Part shown: one piece after another, positions 1 through 5,734 of the stretch | Layout of the letters: each line of letters begins with the position of its first letter | Position numbering within the stretch: the stretch's first letter is position 1 | Notes under the pieces: model-generated | Databases searched by the model: none | What the model was told of the DNA's origin: nothing | The model's input: the letters and a program-made list of their open reading frames with translations, nothing else | Position numbers and translations under genes: made by a program | Source: Bifidobacterium breve | Lineage (GTDB): Bacteria; Actinomycetota; Actinomycetes; Mycobacteriales; Mycobacteriaceae | Length of the DNA stretch: 5,734 bases | Reading direction: 5' to 3' | Assembly: GCA_945882475.1 (NCBI GenBank) | Contig: CAMCWJ010000197.1 | Span: 1-5,734, forward strand

Positions 1-153
1 GCTGACACCGAAGACAAACTCGCGTTCGCTCGGCAGTACTACAACGACGCCGCGGCCGATGTGAACCGGCTCGCCACCACGATTCCGTGGATGTTCGTCG
101 CCGGGATGGCCGGTGTCTCGCCGCGCGAGTTCTACCAGGTGTCGCCGCGATGA
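1..153 (+). CDS. LemA family protein, C-terminal end (5' truncated by window)
   Basis: Frame 1 is open from the first base to a TGA at 151-153, giving the last 50 residues of a protein that begins outside the window. The tail has the LemA-family ending: an amphipathic helix with A-R-Q-Y-Y-N (visible residues 10-15), then V-N-R-L-A-T-T-I-P (21-29), a short hydrophobic stretch, and the terminal S-P-R-E-F-Y (40-45), matching the family pattern of a Y-N helix, an 'FP' turn and a closing G-x-x-x-x-x-Y/F segment. LemA proteins are usually about 180-200 residues, with one N-terminal membrane segment and a helical domain; their biochemical role is poorly defined. The N-terminal part cannot be inspected here. 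The stop lies 24 bp before fmt on the same strand, so read-through into fmt is possible. The family call rests on this short tail only. Confidence 0.8.
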   Translation, partial: ADTEDKLAFARQYYNDAAADVNRLATTIPWMFVAGMAGVSPREFYQVSPR

Positions 154-177
154 AAACAACAGAGCCAAAGTGATTGG

Positions 178-1107
178 ATGAGAATCGTTTTCGCGGGCAC
201 CCCGGGCCCGGCGCTACCGTCGCTGCAGCGACTGATCGACTCCGGCCACCATGACGTCGTCGCCGTGCTGACCCGCCCGGATGCCGCCGCGGGCCGGCGC
301 GCTAAGCCGTCTCCCTCACCGGTGGCCCAATTGGCGCACGACGCCGGGATCCCGCTGCTGCGGCCCGTCACTCCCAACTCGCCCGAGTTCGCCGCTGAAC
401 TGACCGACCTCGCTCCCGATTGCTGTGCGGTGGTCGCCTACGGCGCCCTGCTGAGTTCCCAACTGCTCGCGGTGCCGCCGCACGGCTGGGTGAATCTGCA
501 CTTCTCGCTGCTACCTGCCTGGCGCGGTGCTGCGCCGGTGCAGGCCGCCATCGCGGCGGGCGACACCGTCACCGGCGCAACGACGTTCAGGATCGAACCG
601 GCACTGGATTCCGGTCCCGTCTATGGCGTGGTGACCGAGACGATCCGGCCCACCGACACGTCCGGTGATCTTCTCGACCGGCTGGCCGGGTCGGGCGCGG
701 AGCTGTTGGCGAGCACCGTGGACGGTATCGCCGACGGGACGCTGAACCCGATACCGCAACCGGCCGACGGGGTCAGCGTCGCGCCCAAGATCTCCGTCGA
801 GCAGGCCAGGGTCCGTTGGGAACTGCCGGCACATGTCATCGAGCGCCGCATCCGGGCGGTTACGCCCAACCCGGGCGCGTGGACGATGCTGGGGGACATG
901 CGGATCAAACTCGGCCCGGTCACCATCGAGGAGTCCGGTGTGCGACTGGAACCCGGTCACGTTGAGGTAGAGCGGTCCCTGCTGCGGGTGGGCACCGGAT
1001 CGGATCCGGTACTGCTCAGTCAGATTCAGCCCCCGGGAAAAAAGCCGATGGCCGCTGCGGACTGGGCCCGGGGTGCTCGGCCGGGTGCCGGGATCCGGGC
1101 GACGTGA
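178..1107 (+). CDS. fmt: Methionyl-tRNA formyltransferase
   Basis: This cytoplasmic enzyme transfers a formyl group from 10-formyltetrahydrofolate to the amino group of Met-tRNAfMet, producing the bacterial initiator tRNA. The 309-residue product has the usual family length. It opens with a Rossmann-type strand and F-A-G-T-P (residues 5-9). The catalytic segment N-L-H-F-S-L-L-P-A-W-R-G is at 106-117, giving Asn106 and His108, with Asp144 in L-D-S-G-P completing the Asn/His/Asp triad of formyltransferases. The C-terminal tRNA-binding domain includes R-A-V-T-P-N-P-G-A-W (226-235) and Q-P-P-G-K-K-P (284-290). The whole protein resembles M. tuberculosis Fmt (Rv1406) as I recall it. The ATG at 178 is chosen because the reading M-R-I-V-F-A-G-T-P starts exactly at the family N-terminus; no strong Shine-Dalgarno sequence precedes it. 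The TGA overlaps the GTG start of rsmB by 4 bp, suggesting translational coupling. Confidence 0.97.
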   Translation: MRIVFAGTPGPALPSLQRLIDSGHHDVVAVLTRPDAAAGRRAKPSPSPVAQLAHDAGIPLLRPVTPNSPEFAAELTDLAPDCCAVVAYGALLSSQLLAVPPHGWVNLHFSLLPAWRGAAPVQAAIAAGDTVTGATTFRIEPALDSGPVYGVVTETIRPTDTSGDLLDRLAGSGAELLASTVDGIADGTLNPIPQPADGVSVAPKISVEQARVRWELPAHVIERRIRAVTPNPGAWTMLGDMRIKLGPVTIEESGVRLEPGHVEVERSLLRVGTGSDPVLLSQIQPPGKKPMAAADWARGARPGAGIRAT

Positions 1108-2513
1108 CCCAGCGCCCCACCCGTCGGCCGGGCGATGCGGGTCAGCGCCCCACCCGTCGGCCGCGTGCCCAACTCGATCCGGCCCGGCGTGCCGCCTTCG
1201 ATGTGTTGCGCGCGGTCTCCGAGCAGGACGCCTACGCGAACCTGGCGCTCCCGGCGATTCTGGCCCAGCGGGGTATCACCGGCCGTGATGCCGCGTTCGC
1301 AACCGAGTTGACCTACGGAACGTGCCGGACCCGCGGACTGCTAGATGCCGTCATCTCCGCGGCGGCCGGCCGCGACACCGACCAGATCGACCCGGTTCTG
1401 CTCGATCTGCTGCGCCTGGGTGCCTATCAACTGCTGCGCACCCATGTCGCCGACCATGCCGCGGTATCCACAACCGTCGAGCAGGCGGGGGTCGAATTCG
1501 ACTCTGTGCGAGCCGGATTCGTCAACGGGGTGCTCCGCAAGATCGCCAGTCGTGACGAGAGCTCCTGGGTGACCGAACTCGCGCCCGCGATAGCCGCCGA
1601 TCCGATCGGCCATATCGCGTTCGCCCACGCCCATCCGCGGTGGATCGCCCAGTCCTTCGCCGACGCGCTCGGCGCCGACGCCGGCGAACTCGACGCCGCC
1701 CTGGCTGCCGATGATGAACGCCCGGCCGTTCATCTGGCGGCCCGGCCCGGGGTGCTGAGCGCGGCGGAACTGGCCGAATCCCTCGGGGAGACGGTGGGGC
1801 GGTATTCGCCGTATGCGGTGTACCTGACCGGCGGAGATCCTGGCCGGCTCGCGCCGATCCGCGACGGCCAGGCGCTGGTACAGGACGAGGGCAGCCAGCT
1901 GGTGGCCCGCGCGCTGACCCGCGCACCCCTGGAGGGACCCGACGGCGGCCGGTGGCTGGACCTGTGTGCCGGACCCGGCGGGAAGACCGCGTTGATGGCC
2001 GCCATCGCCGCCGGGCAGGGCGCACGCGTGACGGCGATCGAACCGAATCCGCGCCGCGCCGAGTTCGTCGAACAGAACACCCGCGGGCTGTCGGTCGAGC
2101 TGCTGGTTGCCGACGGCCGCGAAACCGGTTTGGCGCCAGAGAGTTTCGACCGGGTGCTGGTCGATGCGCCCTGCACCGGGTTGGGGGCGCTGCGGCGACG
2201 CCCGGAGGCCCGCTGGCGGCGGACCCCCGCGGACGTGCCGGTGCTGGCCAAGCTTCAACGTGAACTGCTGGCTGCGGCGATCGGACTGACCCGGCCAGGT
2301 GGGGTGGTGCTGTACGCGACCTGCTCCCCGCACCTGGCCGAGACCGTCGGCGTGGTGTCGGACGCTCTGCGGCGCCAGCCGGTGCAGGCCCTGGATGCCC
2401 GCGAGTTGTTCAGCCCGGCCGAAGACCTCGGCCCCGGACCGTATGTTCAGCTGTGGCCGCACCGGCACGGCACCGACGCGATGTTCGCCGCCGCGCTGCG
2501 CAGGAACCTCTGA
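1104..2513 (+). CDS. rsmB: 16S rRNA (cytosine-C5) methyltransferase RsmB (Fmu/Sun family)
   Basis: The predicted role is S-adenosylmethionine-dependent m5C methylation of 16S rRNA (C967 in E. coli numbering). The 469-residue protein has an N-terminal NusB-like helical RNA-binding region (about 25-155), a linker, and a C-terminal Rossmann methyltransferase domain. Motif I, L-D-L-C-A-G-P-G-G-K-T, is at 285-295. Motif IV, D-A-P-C-T-G-L-G-A-L-R-R-R-P, starts at 354 with Cys357, and motif VI, Y-A-T-C-S-P, is at 404-409 with Cys407. In this family the motif VI cysteine attacks the cytosine and the motif IV cysteine helps release product, so both key residues are present. It resembles M. tuberculosis Fmu (Rv1407). 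The GTG start at 1104 overlaps the fmt stop as GTGA. The first 22 residues are Arg/Pro-rich and contain Q-R-P-T-R-R-P twice (3-9 and 14-20) because of a DNA duplication; clear homology begins near residue 24 (L-D-P-A-R-R-A-A-F). Confidence 0.96.
   Translation: MTQRPTRRPGDAGQRPTRRPRAQLDPARRAAFDVLRAVSEQDAYANLALPAILAQRGITGRDAAFATELTYGTCRTRGLLDAVISAAAGRDTDQIDPVLLDLLRLGAYQLLRTHVADHAAVSTTVEQAGVEFDSVRAGFVNGVLRKIASRDESSWVTELAPAIAADPIGHIAFAHAHPRWIAQSFADALGADAGELDAALAADDERPAVHLAARPGVLSAAELAESLGETVGRYSPYAVYLTGGDPGRLAPIRDGQALVQDEGSQLVARALTRAPLEGPDGGRWLDLCAGPGGKTALMAAIAAGQGARVTAIEPNPRRAEFVEQNTRGLSVELLVADGRETGLAPESFDRVLVDAPCTGLGALRRRPEARWRRTPADVPVLAKLQRELLAAAIGLTRPGGVVLYATCSPHLAETVGVVSDALRRQPVQALDARELFSPAEDLGPGPYVQLWPHRHGTDAMFAAALRRNL
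1110..1163 (+). repeat. 21-bp direct repeat, 33-bp period, at 5' end of rsmB
   Basis: Bases 1110-1130 and 1143-1163 are identical over 21 bp, separated by 12 bp, and sequence on both sides diverges. The 33-bp period is a multiple of three, so the duplication stays in frame and encodes Q-R-P-T-R-R-P twice in the RsmB N-terminal tail (residues 3-9 and 14-20). It looks like a local in-frame tandem duplication in a region that is variable in the family. A DNA or RNA binding-site role cannot be excluded, but nothing in the sequence supports one. Confidence 0.9.
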
Positions 2514-2525
2514 ACGGGACCGATT

Positions 2526-2532
2526 AAGGTGG
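2526..2532 (+). promoter_or_regulatory. Ribosome binding site deciding the rpe start
   Basis: AAGGTGG at 2526-2532 is close to the consensus AAGGAGG and stands 5 nt before the ATG at 2538. A possible in-frame GTG at 2529 lies inside this motif and so could not use it. The site therefore favours ATG 2538, and that start also gives the N-terminus expected from mycobacterial Rpe. It is the clearest Shine-Dalgarno sequence in the forward cluster, consistent with rpe being the one gene there that does not overlap its upstream neighbour and needs independent initiation. Confidence 0.75.
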
Positions 2533-2537
2533 CTCGC

Positions 2538-3224
2538 ATGGCAACCCCGTCGCGGCCGATGATCGCGCCGTCGATCCTGTCGGCCGACTTCGCCCGACTC
2601 GCCGACGAGGTCGCGGCCGTCGCGGGAGCGGACTGGTTGCACGTCGACGTCATGGACGGTCACTTCGTACCCAACCTCACCCTCGGCCTGCCCGTGGTGG
2701 AGAGCCTGCTGCGGGTCACCGACATTCCGATGGACTGCCACCTGATGATCGACGACCCGGGTCGCTGGGCGCCGGGCTACGCCGAGGCCGGCGCCTACAA
2801 CGTGACCTTCCACGCGGAGGCCACCGACGATCCGGCTGCGGTGGCGCGTGACATCCGCGCGGCCGGCGCCAAGGCGGGCCTGTCGGTCAAGCCCGGCACT
2901 CCACTGGAGCCCTACCTGGAGATCCTGCGGTCCTTCGACACGCTGCTGGTGATGTCGGTCGAGCCCGGTTTCGGCGGGCAGAGCTTCATCCCGGAGGTCC
3001 TCGGCAAAGTGGCGACCGCACGCCGACTGGTCGACTCCGGGGAACTGAGGATCCTGGTCGAGATCGACGGCGGCATCAACGCCGAGACCATCGAAGCGGC
3101 TGCCGAAGCCGGAGTGGACTGCTTCGTCGCGGGCTCGGCTGTCTACAGCGCGGCGGACCCGGCCGCCGCCATCGCGGCGCTGCGCCGTCAGGCCGCGGCC
3201 GCTTCGGCGCACCTGCGGGTATGA
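2538..3224 (+). CDS. rpe: Ribulose-phosphate 3-epimerase
   Basis: Rpe interconverts D-ribulose-5-phosphate and D-xylulose-5-phosphate in the non-oxidative pentose phosphate pathway. The 228-residue product has the normal length for this metal-dependent (beta/alpha)8 barrel. Numbered from ATG 2538, A-P-S-I-L is at 10-14, H-V-D-V-M-D-G-H-F-V-P-N at 35-46 (His35, Asp37), M-D-C-H-L-M at 65-70 (His68), V-E-P-G-F-G-G-Q at 141-148, and E-I-D-G-G-I-N at 175-181 (Asp177). His35, Asp37, His68 and Asp177 correspond to the family's metal ligands, and Asp37 and Asp177 also act as acid/base catalysts. G-G (178-179) and A-G-S (198-200) fit the phosphate-binding loops. ATG 2538 is preferred over GTG 2529, which would add M-A-R, because of the ribosome binding site at 2526-2532. 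The TGA overlaps the ribD start by 4 bp (ATGA). It resembles M. tuberculosis Rv1408. Confidence 0.97.
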   Translation: MATPSRPMIAPSILSADFARLADEVAAVAGADWLHVDVMDGHFVPNLTLGLPVVESLLRVTDIPMDCHLMIDDPGRWAPGYAEAGAYNVTFHAEATDDPAAVARDIRAAGAKAGLSVKPGTPLEPYLEILRSFDTLLVMSVEPGFGGQSFIPEVLGKVATARRLVDSGELRILVEIDGGINAETIEAAAEAGVDCFVAGSAVYSAADPAAAIAALRRQAAAASAHLRV

Positions 3225-4237
3225 CGACACCGGCGCACATCGTCGCGGCAATGCGGCTGGCGATTGACCAGGCGCAGTCGGTGAAGGGGTCCACCTATCC
3301 CAATCCTCCGGTGGGAGCTGTCATCGTCGGCGCGGACGGCGGCGTCGCCGGGGTGGGCGCCACCGAGCCCGACGGCGGGCCGCATGCGGAGGTGATCGCC
3401 CTGCGCGCTGCCGGAGAGCGGGCGGCGGGCGGCACCGCCGTCGTGACACTGGAGCCGTGCAACCATCACGGTCGCACCCCGCCCTGTGTGGATGCGCTGC
3501 TGGAAGCCGGTGTGGCCGCGGTGGTCTACGCGGTCGACGACCCGAACCCGGTCGCAGCCGGGGGTGCCGAACGCCTGCGGGCCGGCGGTGTCGAGGTGAC
3601 CGGTGGGGTGTGCGCCGAGGAGGTGGCCACCGGTGTCTTGCGGGAATGGCTGCACAAGCAGCGCACCGGCCTGCCACACATCACCTGGAAGTTCGCCGCC
3701 AGCATCGACGGGCGAAGCGCGGCGGCGGACGGTTCGTCGCAGTGGATCACCGGAGCGGCGGCCCGCGCGGACACCCATCTGCGCCGCGCCGCCGCCGACG
3801 CCATCGTCGTCGGCACCGGGACGGTGATCGCCGACAACCCGAGCCTGACGGCCCGACTGCCCGACGGCAGCCTCGCCGAGTATCAACCGATGCGGGTGGT
3901 CGTGGGCAAGCGCGAAATCCCACCGGAAGCCAATGTGTCCCTTGGGGATGCATCGACCATGCTGTTGCATACCCACGATCCGCACGAGGTGATCCGGGCT
4001 CTGTCCGGGCGCACCGACGTGATGGTGGAAGGCGGGCCCACCTTGGCCGGGGCATTCCTGCGGGCCGGTGTGGTCGACCGCATCCTGGCCTACGTCGCGC
4101 CGGTGCTGCTGGGTGGACCGATGGCGGCGGTTGACGACGTCGGCGTAACCGGTATCGCCGGTGCGTTGCGGTGGCGCTACGAGAGCGTGGAACTGATCGG
4201 CCCGGACCTGCTGCTCAGCCTGGTGCCCGTGCGATGA
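3221..4237 (+). CDS. ribD: Bifunctional riboflavin biosynthesis deaminase/reductase RibD (RibG)
   Basis: RibD carries out two early riboflavin steps: deamination of the 2,5-diaminopyrimidinone ribosylaminophosphate formed from GTP, then NADPH-dependent reduction of the ribose side chain. The 338-residue protein has both domains. The N-terminal zinc deaminase shows N-P-P-V-G-A-V (28-34), H-A-E (55-57, His55 zinc ligand and Glu57 proton shuttle) and L-E-P-C-N-H-H-G-R-T-P-P-C (77-89, Cys80 and Cys89 zinc ligands). The reductase domain starts near 150, with T-W-K-F-A-A-S-I-D-G-R (155-165), G-T-G-T-V-I-A-D-N-P-S-L-T (198-210) and V-E-G-G-P-T-L-A-G-A-F-L (269-280). The length matches M. tuberculosis RibG (Rv1409) and no catalytic residue appears to be missing. 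ATG 3221 overlaps the rpe stop as ATGA; only weak purine-rich sequence precedes it, so translation probably depends on coupling to rpe. No FMN-riboswitch-like leader is possible here because the upstream sequence is rpe coding DNA. Confidence 0.97.
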   Translation: MTTPAHIVAAMRLAIDQAQSVKGSTYPNPPVGAVIVGADGGVAGVGATEPDGGPHAEVIALRAAGERAAGGTAVVTLEPCNHHGRTPPCVDALLEAGVAAVVYAVDDPNPVAAGGAERLRAGGVEVTGGVCAEEVATGVLREWLHKQRTGLPHITWKFAASIDGRSAAADGSSQWITGAAARADTHLRRAAADAIVVGTGTVIADNPSLTARLPDGSLAEYQPMRVVVGKREIPPEANVSLGDASTMLLHTHDPHEVIRALSGRTDVMVEGGPTLAGAFLRAGVVDRILAYVAPVLLGGPMAAVDDVGVTGIAGALRWRYESVELIGPDLLLSLVPVR

Positions 4238-4248
4238 ACGAGCCGGTG

Positions 4249-5244
4249 TCACTGCTCGCGGTGTAATGCCTTGTGCTCGATGAGATCTCGGGATCCGATG
4301 GTGCCCAGTAGTTCCCGGAAACCCTGTACCGTGTAGCCGACCACCGTCGCATCGGTGCGGGCCCGCGCGGTCGCGGTGCGGGGCAGGGCGAACAGCGGTC
4401 CCATCTCGCCGAAGTAGTCTCCCGCTGCGGCGACTTTGATGACTAGTTCACCGCCGCCGGCCAATTCTCGAATCATCTCGATTTCACCCTCGGTGACAAC
4501 GTAGATGGAGTCGCCCATCGTGCCCTGCTCGAAAAGTCTCTCGCCGGCGGACAGCTTCACGGTCTCGGGCTCGTGTTCGGCGGCATCGAGGTGCGGCACC
4601 AGTTCGACGACGCGGTCGGCCAGTGGCAGCATCCGGGTGTCGTGGGTGGCGACTACCACCACCCGTTCGCCCGAGGCGAGTTCGCGGATCAGTGTGAGCA
4701 CCTCCTCGACCTGGATGTAGTCCAGGTGCGCGGTCGGTTCGTCGGCGATCAGCAGTGGCGGGTCCAGGGCGATCGCGCGCGCCACCGCGACCCGCTGCTG
4801 CTGGCCGCCGCTGAGATCGCCGGGCCGGTAGGACATCCGGTGCGCCAACCCGACCCGGGCCAGCAACTCCTCGGCCCGCGCATGGGCCTGGCGCTTGGGC
4901 ATGCGGGCCGCGCGCAGTGGCACCAACACGTTCTCCAGTGCGGTCAGACTGGGCACCAGGTTGAAGGCCTGGAACACGATGCCGACGGTGTTGCGCCGAT
5001 ACTCCGACAACTCGCTGGTGTCCAGAGCGGTCACGTCGATGTCGCCGAACTCGATTCGCCCGGCCGTCGGTTTGAGAATTCCGCCCAGGCAGGACAGCAG
5101 GGTGGTCTTCCCGCATCCGCTTGGCCCCAACAGGATTGCCAGCGATCCCGCCGAGACATCCAGGCTCAGCTCGTCGATCGGTCGTACCGATTCCTGGCCG
5201 CTGGCGTACTCCACGACGAGGTCCTTGATCCGTAGGTCGGCCAT
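4249..5244 (-). CDS. ABC transporter ATPase with C-terminal cyclic-nucleotide-binding domain (Rv2564-like)
   Basis: This 331-residue protein joins an ABC ATPase to a CAP-type sensor domain. The ATPase (about 1-215) has Walker A G-P-S-G-C-G-K-T-T (40-48), Q-loop F-Q-A-F-N (Gln92), signature L-S-G-G-Q (144-148), Walker B L-L-I-A-D-E-P (164-170), D-loop L-D (174-175) and H-loop His201. The segment G-I-V-F-Q-A-F-N-L-V-P-S-L-T-A-L-E-N-V is typical of LolD/MacB-family ATPases. After a short linker, residues about 228-320 form a cyclic-nucleotide-binding domain, with G-D-Y-F-G-E-M-G (275-282) and P-R-T-A (288-291) resembling the phosphate-binding cassette; Glu280 and Arg289 are at the positions expected to bind ribose and phosphate. 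It closely resembles M. tuberculosis Rv2564, named glnQ, though the motifs do not suggest glutamine import. The ATG at 5244 is chosen over an upstream in-frame start at 5310 because it matches the family N-terminus and avoids a long overlap with the permease. The substrate is unknown. Confidence 0.92.
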   Translation of the reverse strand: MADLRIKDLVVEYASGQESVRPIDELSLDVSAGSLAILLGPSGCGKTTLLSCLGGILKPTAGRIEFGDIDVTALDTSELSEYRRNTVGIVFQAFNLVPSLTALENVLVPLRAARMPKRQAHARAEELLARVGLAHRMSYRPGDLSGGQQQRVAVARAIALDPPLLIADEPTAHLDYIQVEEVLTLIRELASGERVVVVATHDTRMLPLADRVVELVPHLDAAEHEPETVKLSAGERLFEQGTMGDSIYVVTEGEIEMIRELAGGGELVIKVAAAGDYFGEMGPLFALPRTATARARTDATVVGYTVQGFRELLGTIGSRDLIEHKALHREQ

Positions 5245-5248
5245 CGCC

Positions 5249-5734
5249 TCAGGGCCCCCCGAACGCCCGGGCGGGATCGACGGTGACCGCTCGGCGCAAC
5301 CCGGCGACACTGGCCAGCACGCCTATGGTGACCGCAACGACGGGCAGCAGCAGGAACGCGATCCGGGGCACGTCCACGCGCATCGGGAACAGCGGTCCCA
5401 GCAGTACCGACAGCACCCCGCCGAGCACTGCCGCGAGAACGGCCACGATCACGGCCTGCATGGCCAGGCCGGCCAGAATCGAGCGGGTCGGAACCCCCAC
5501 CGCCTTGAACACCGCGAAGTCCCGGGTCCGTTCCATGGCCGACATGTAGATCATTGACCCCACGATGGAGGCGGCCACCAGCCACAGCAGCCCGGCCATC
5601 AGTGTCATCGCCTGACGCGCCCCGCTGAGCGCACGCAGCAGGTCCTCGACGGCTCCGGCCCGGTCAACGACGCGAAAGCCGTCCGGTGCCGTGGCGGGCA
5701 GACCGCGCAATCCCATCGAGGTGATCAGCGACTG
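5249..5734 (-). CDS. FtsX/MacB-type ABC transporter permease, C-terminal part (Rv2563-like; 5' end outside window)
   Basis: The minus-strand frame is open from the window edge at 5734 to a TGA at 5251-5249, giving 161 residues of the C-terminal portion; the start codon is outside the window. Three hydrophobic segments are visible, about 43-65, 86-116 and 124-146 of the fragment. Between the first two lies a charged loop, M-E-R-T-R-D-F-A-V-F-K-A-V-G-V-P-T-R-S-I (67-86), typical of the cytoplasmic coupling region of FtsX/MacB/LolC-type permeases, which contacts the ATPase. The residues before the first segment would be the end of the extracytoplasmic domain. The C-terminus D-P-A-R-A-F-G-G-P fits the family's conserved 'DP' ending and resembles M. 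tuberculosis Rv2563. The stop is 4 bp upstream of the ATPase start, so the two are surely co-transcribed and form one transporter, probably a dimer of each subunit. M. tuberculosis Rv2563 is about 349 residues, so roughly half the gene is missing here. Confidence 0.9.
   Translation of the reverse strand, partial: QSLITSMGLRGLPATAPDGFRVVDRAGAVEDLLRALSGARQAMTLMAGLLWLVAASIVGSMIYMSAMERTRDFAVFKAVGVPTRSILAGLAMQAVIVAVLAAVLGGVLSVLLGPLFPMRVDVPRIAFLLLPVVAVTIGVLASVAGLRRAVTVDPARAFGGP

Noticed and set aside
154..177. Possible promoter or regulatory RNA between the lemA-like gene and fmt
   Set aside because: The 24-bp gap is somewhat A-rich but has no recognisable -10 hexamer, hairpin or strong Shine-Dalgarno sequence. 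It is too short to hold a full promoter, although one could overlap the upstream coding region.
1341..3251. Long minus-strand open frame of 636 codons opposite rsmB and rpe
   Set aside because: It covers two clearly functional plus-strand genes, its translation is Arg/Gly/Asp/His-rich with no recognisable domain, and it has no plausible ribosome binding site. Long antisense open frames are expected in G+C-rich DNA where stop codons are scarce.
3188..4252. Minus-strand open frame of 354 codons opposite ribD
   Set aside because: Its composition is that of a shadow frame (Gly, Arg, His, Gln) with no domain signal, while the plus strand encodes an intact RibD with all zinc and reductase motifs.
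4239..4258. Possible hairpin terminator (CGAGC and GCTCG arms) between ribD and the ATPase gene
   Set aside because: The stem is only 5 bp with a 10-nt loop and no U-run on either strand, too weak to call an intrinsic terminator.
5245..5310. Longer ATPase start at 5310 adding 22 residues
   Set aside because: The extra residues are Pro/Ser/Gly-rich, overlap the permease 3' end by about 60 bp and have no counterpart in the M. tuberculosis homologue as I recall it. ATG 5244 lies 4 bp after the permease stop and starts at the family N-terminus.
4573..5557. Two plus-strand open frames of 220 codons (4573-5235 and 4895-5557) opposite the transporter genes
   Set aside because: They mirror the ATPase and permease coding regions, overlap each other in different frames and have no domain-like sequence.

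Overview
This window looks like a chromosomal segment from a mycobacterium or close relative, probably an environmental Mycolicibacterium-type species. It is G+C-rich with strong G/C preference at third codon positions. The predicted proteins resemble, over their full length, the Mycobacterium tuberculosis proteins Fmt, Fmu, Rpe, RibG, Rv2564 and Rv2563 as I remember them. No alignment was run, so genus and orthology rest on recalled sequences and gene order.

Layout. Bases 1-153 (+) hold the last 50 codons of a LemA-family gene. A compact forward cluster follows: fmt (178-1107), rsmB/fmu (1104-2513), rpe (2538-3224) and ribD/ribG (3221-4237). fmt/rsmB and rpe/ribD each overlap by 4 bp, and 24 bp separates the lemA-like gene from fmt and rsmB from rpe, so the four genes are probably one transcript. 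After an 11-bp gap come two convergent minus-strand genes: an ABC ATPase with a C-terminal cyclic-nucleotide-binding domain (4249-5244) and the 3' part of its FtsX/MacB-type permease (5249-5734, running off the window). No stretch above 30 bp is left without a gene. I see no RNA genes, insertion sequences, CRISPR arrays, riboswitches or convincing terminators.

How the genes fit together. fmt and rsmB serve translation: formylation of initiator Met-tRNA and m5C methylation of 16S rRNA. rpe and ribD touch central carbon and flavin metabolism: Rpe interconverts ribulose-5-phosphate and xylulose-5-phosphate, and ribulose-5-phosphate is also the source of the four-carbon unit of riboflavin. The minus-strand pair forms a transporter whose ATPase may be controlled by cAMP or cGMP.

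Assessment. The forward cluster is ordinary conserved mycobacterial housekeeping DNA. The parts worth a second look are the ATPase/cyclic-nucleotide-domain fusion and its location beside ribD, where I recall M. tuberculosis having the P55-LprG genes, and a 21-bp in-frame direct repeat at the start of rsmB. I found no convincing evidence of an undescribed system.
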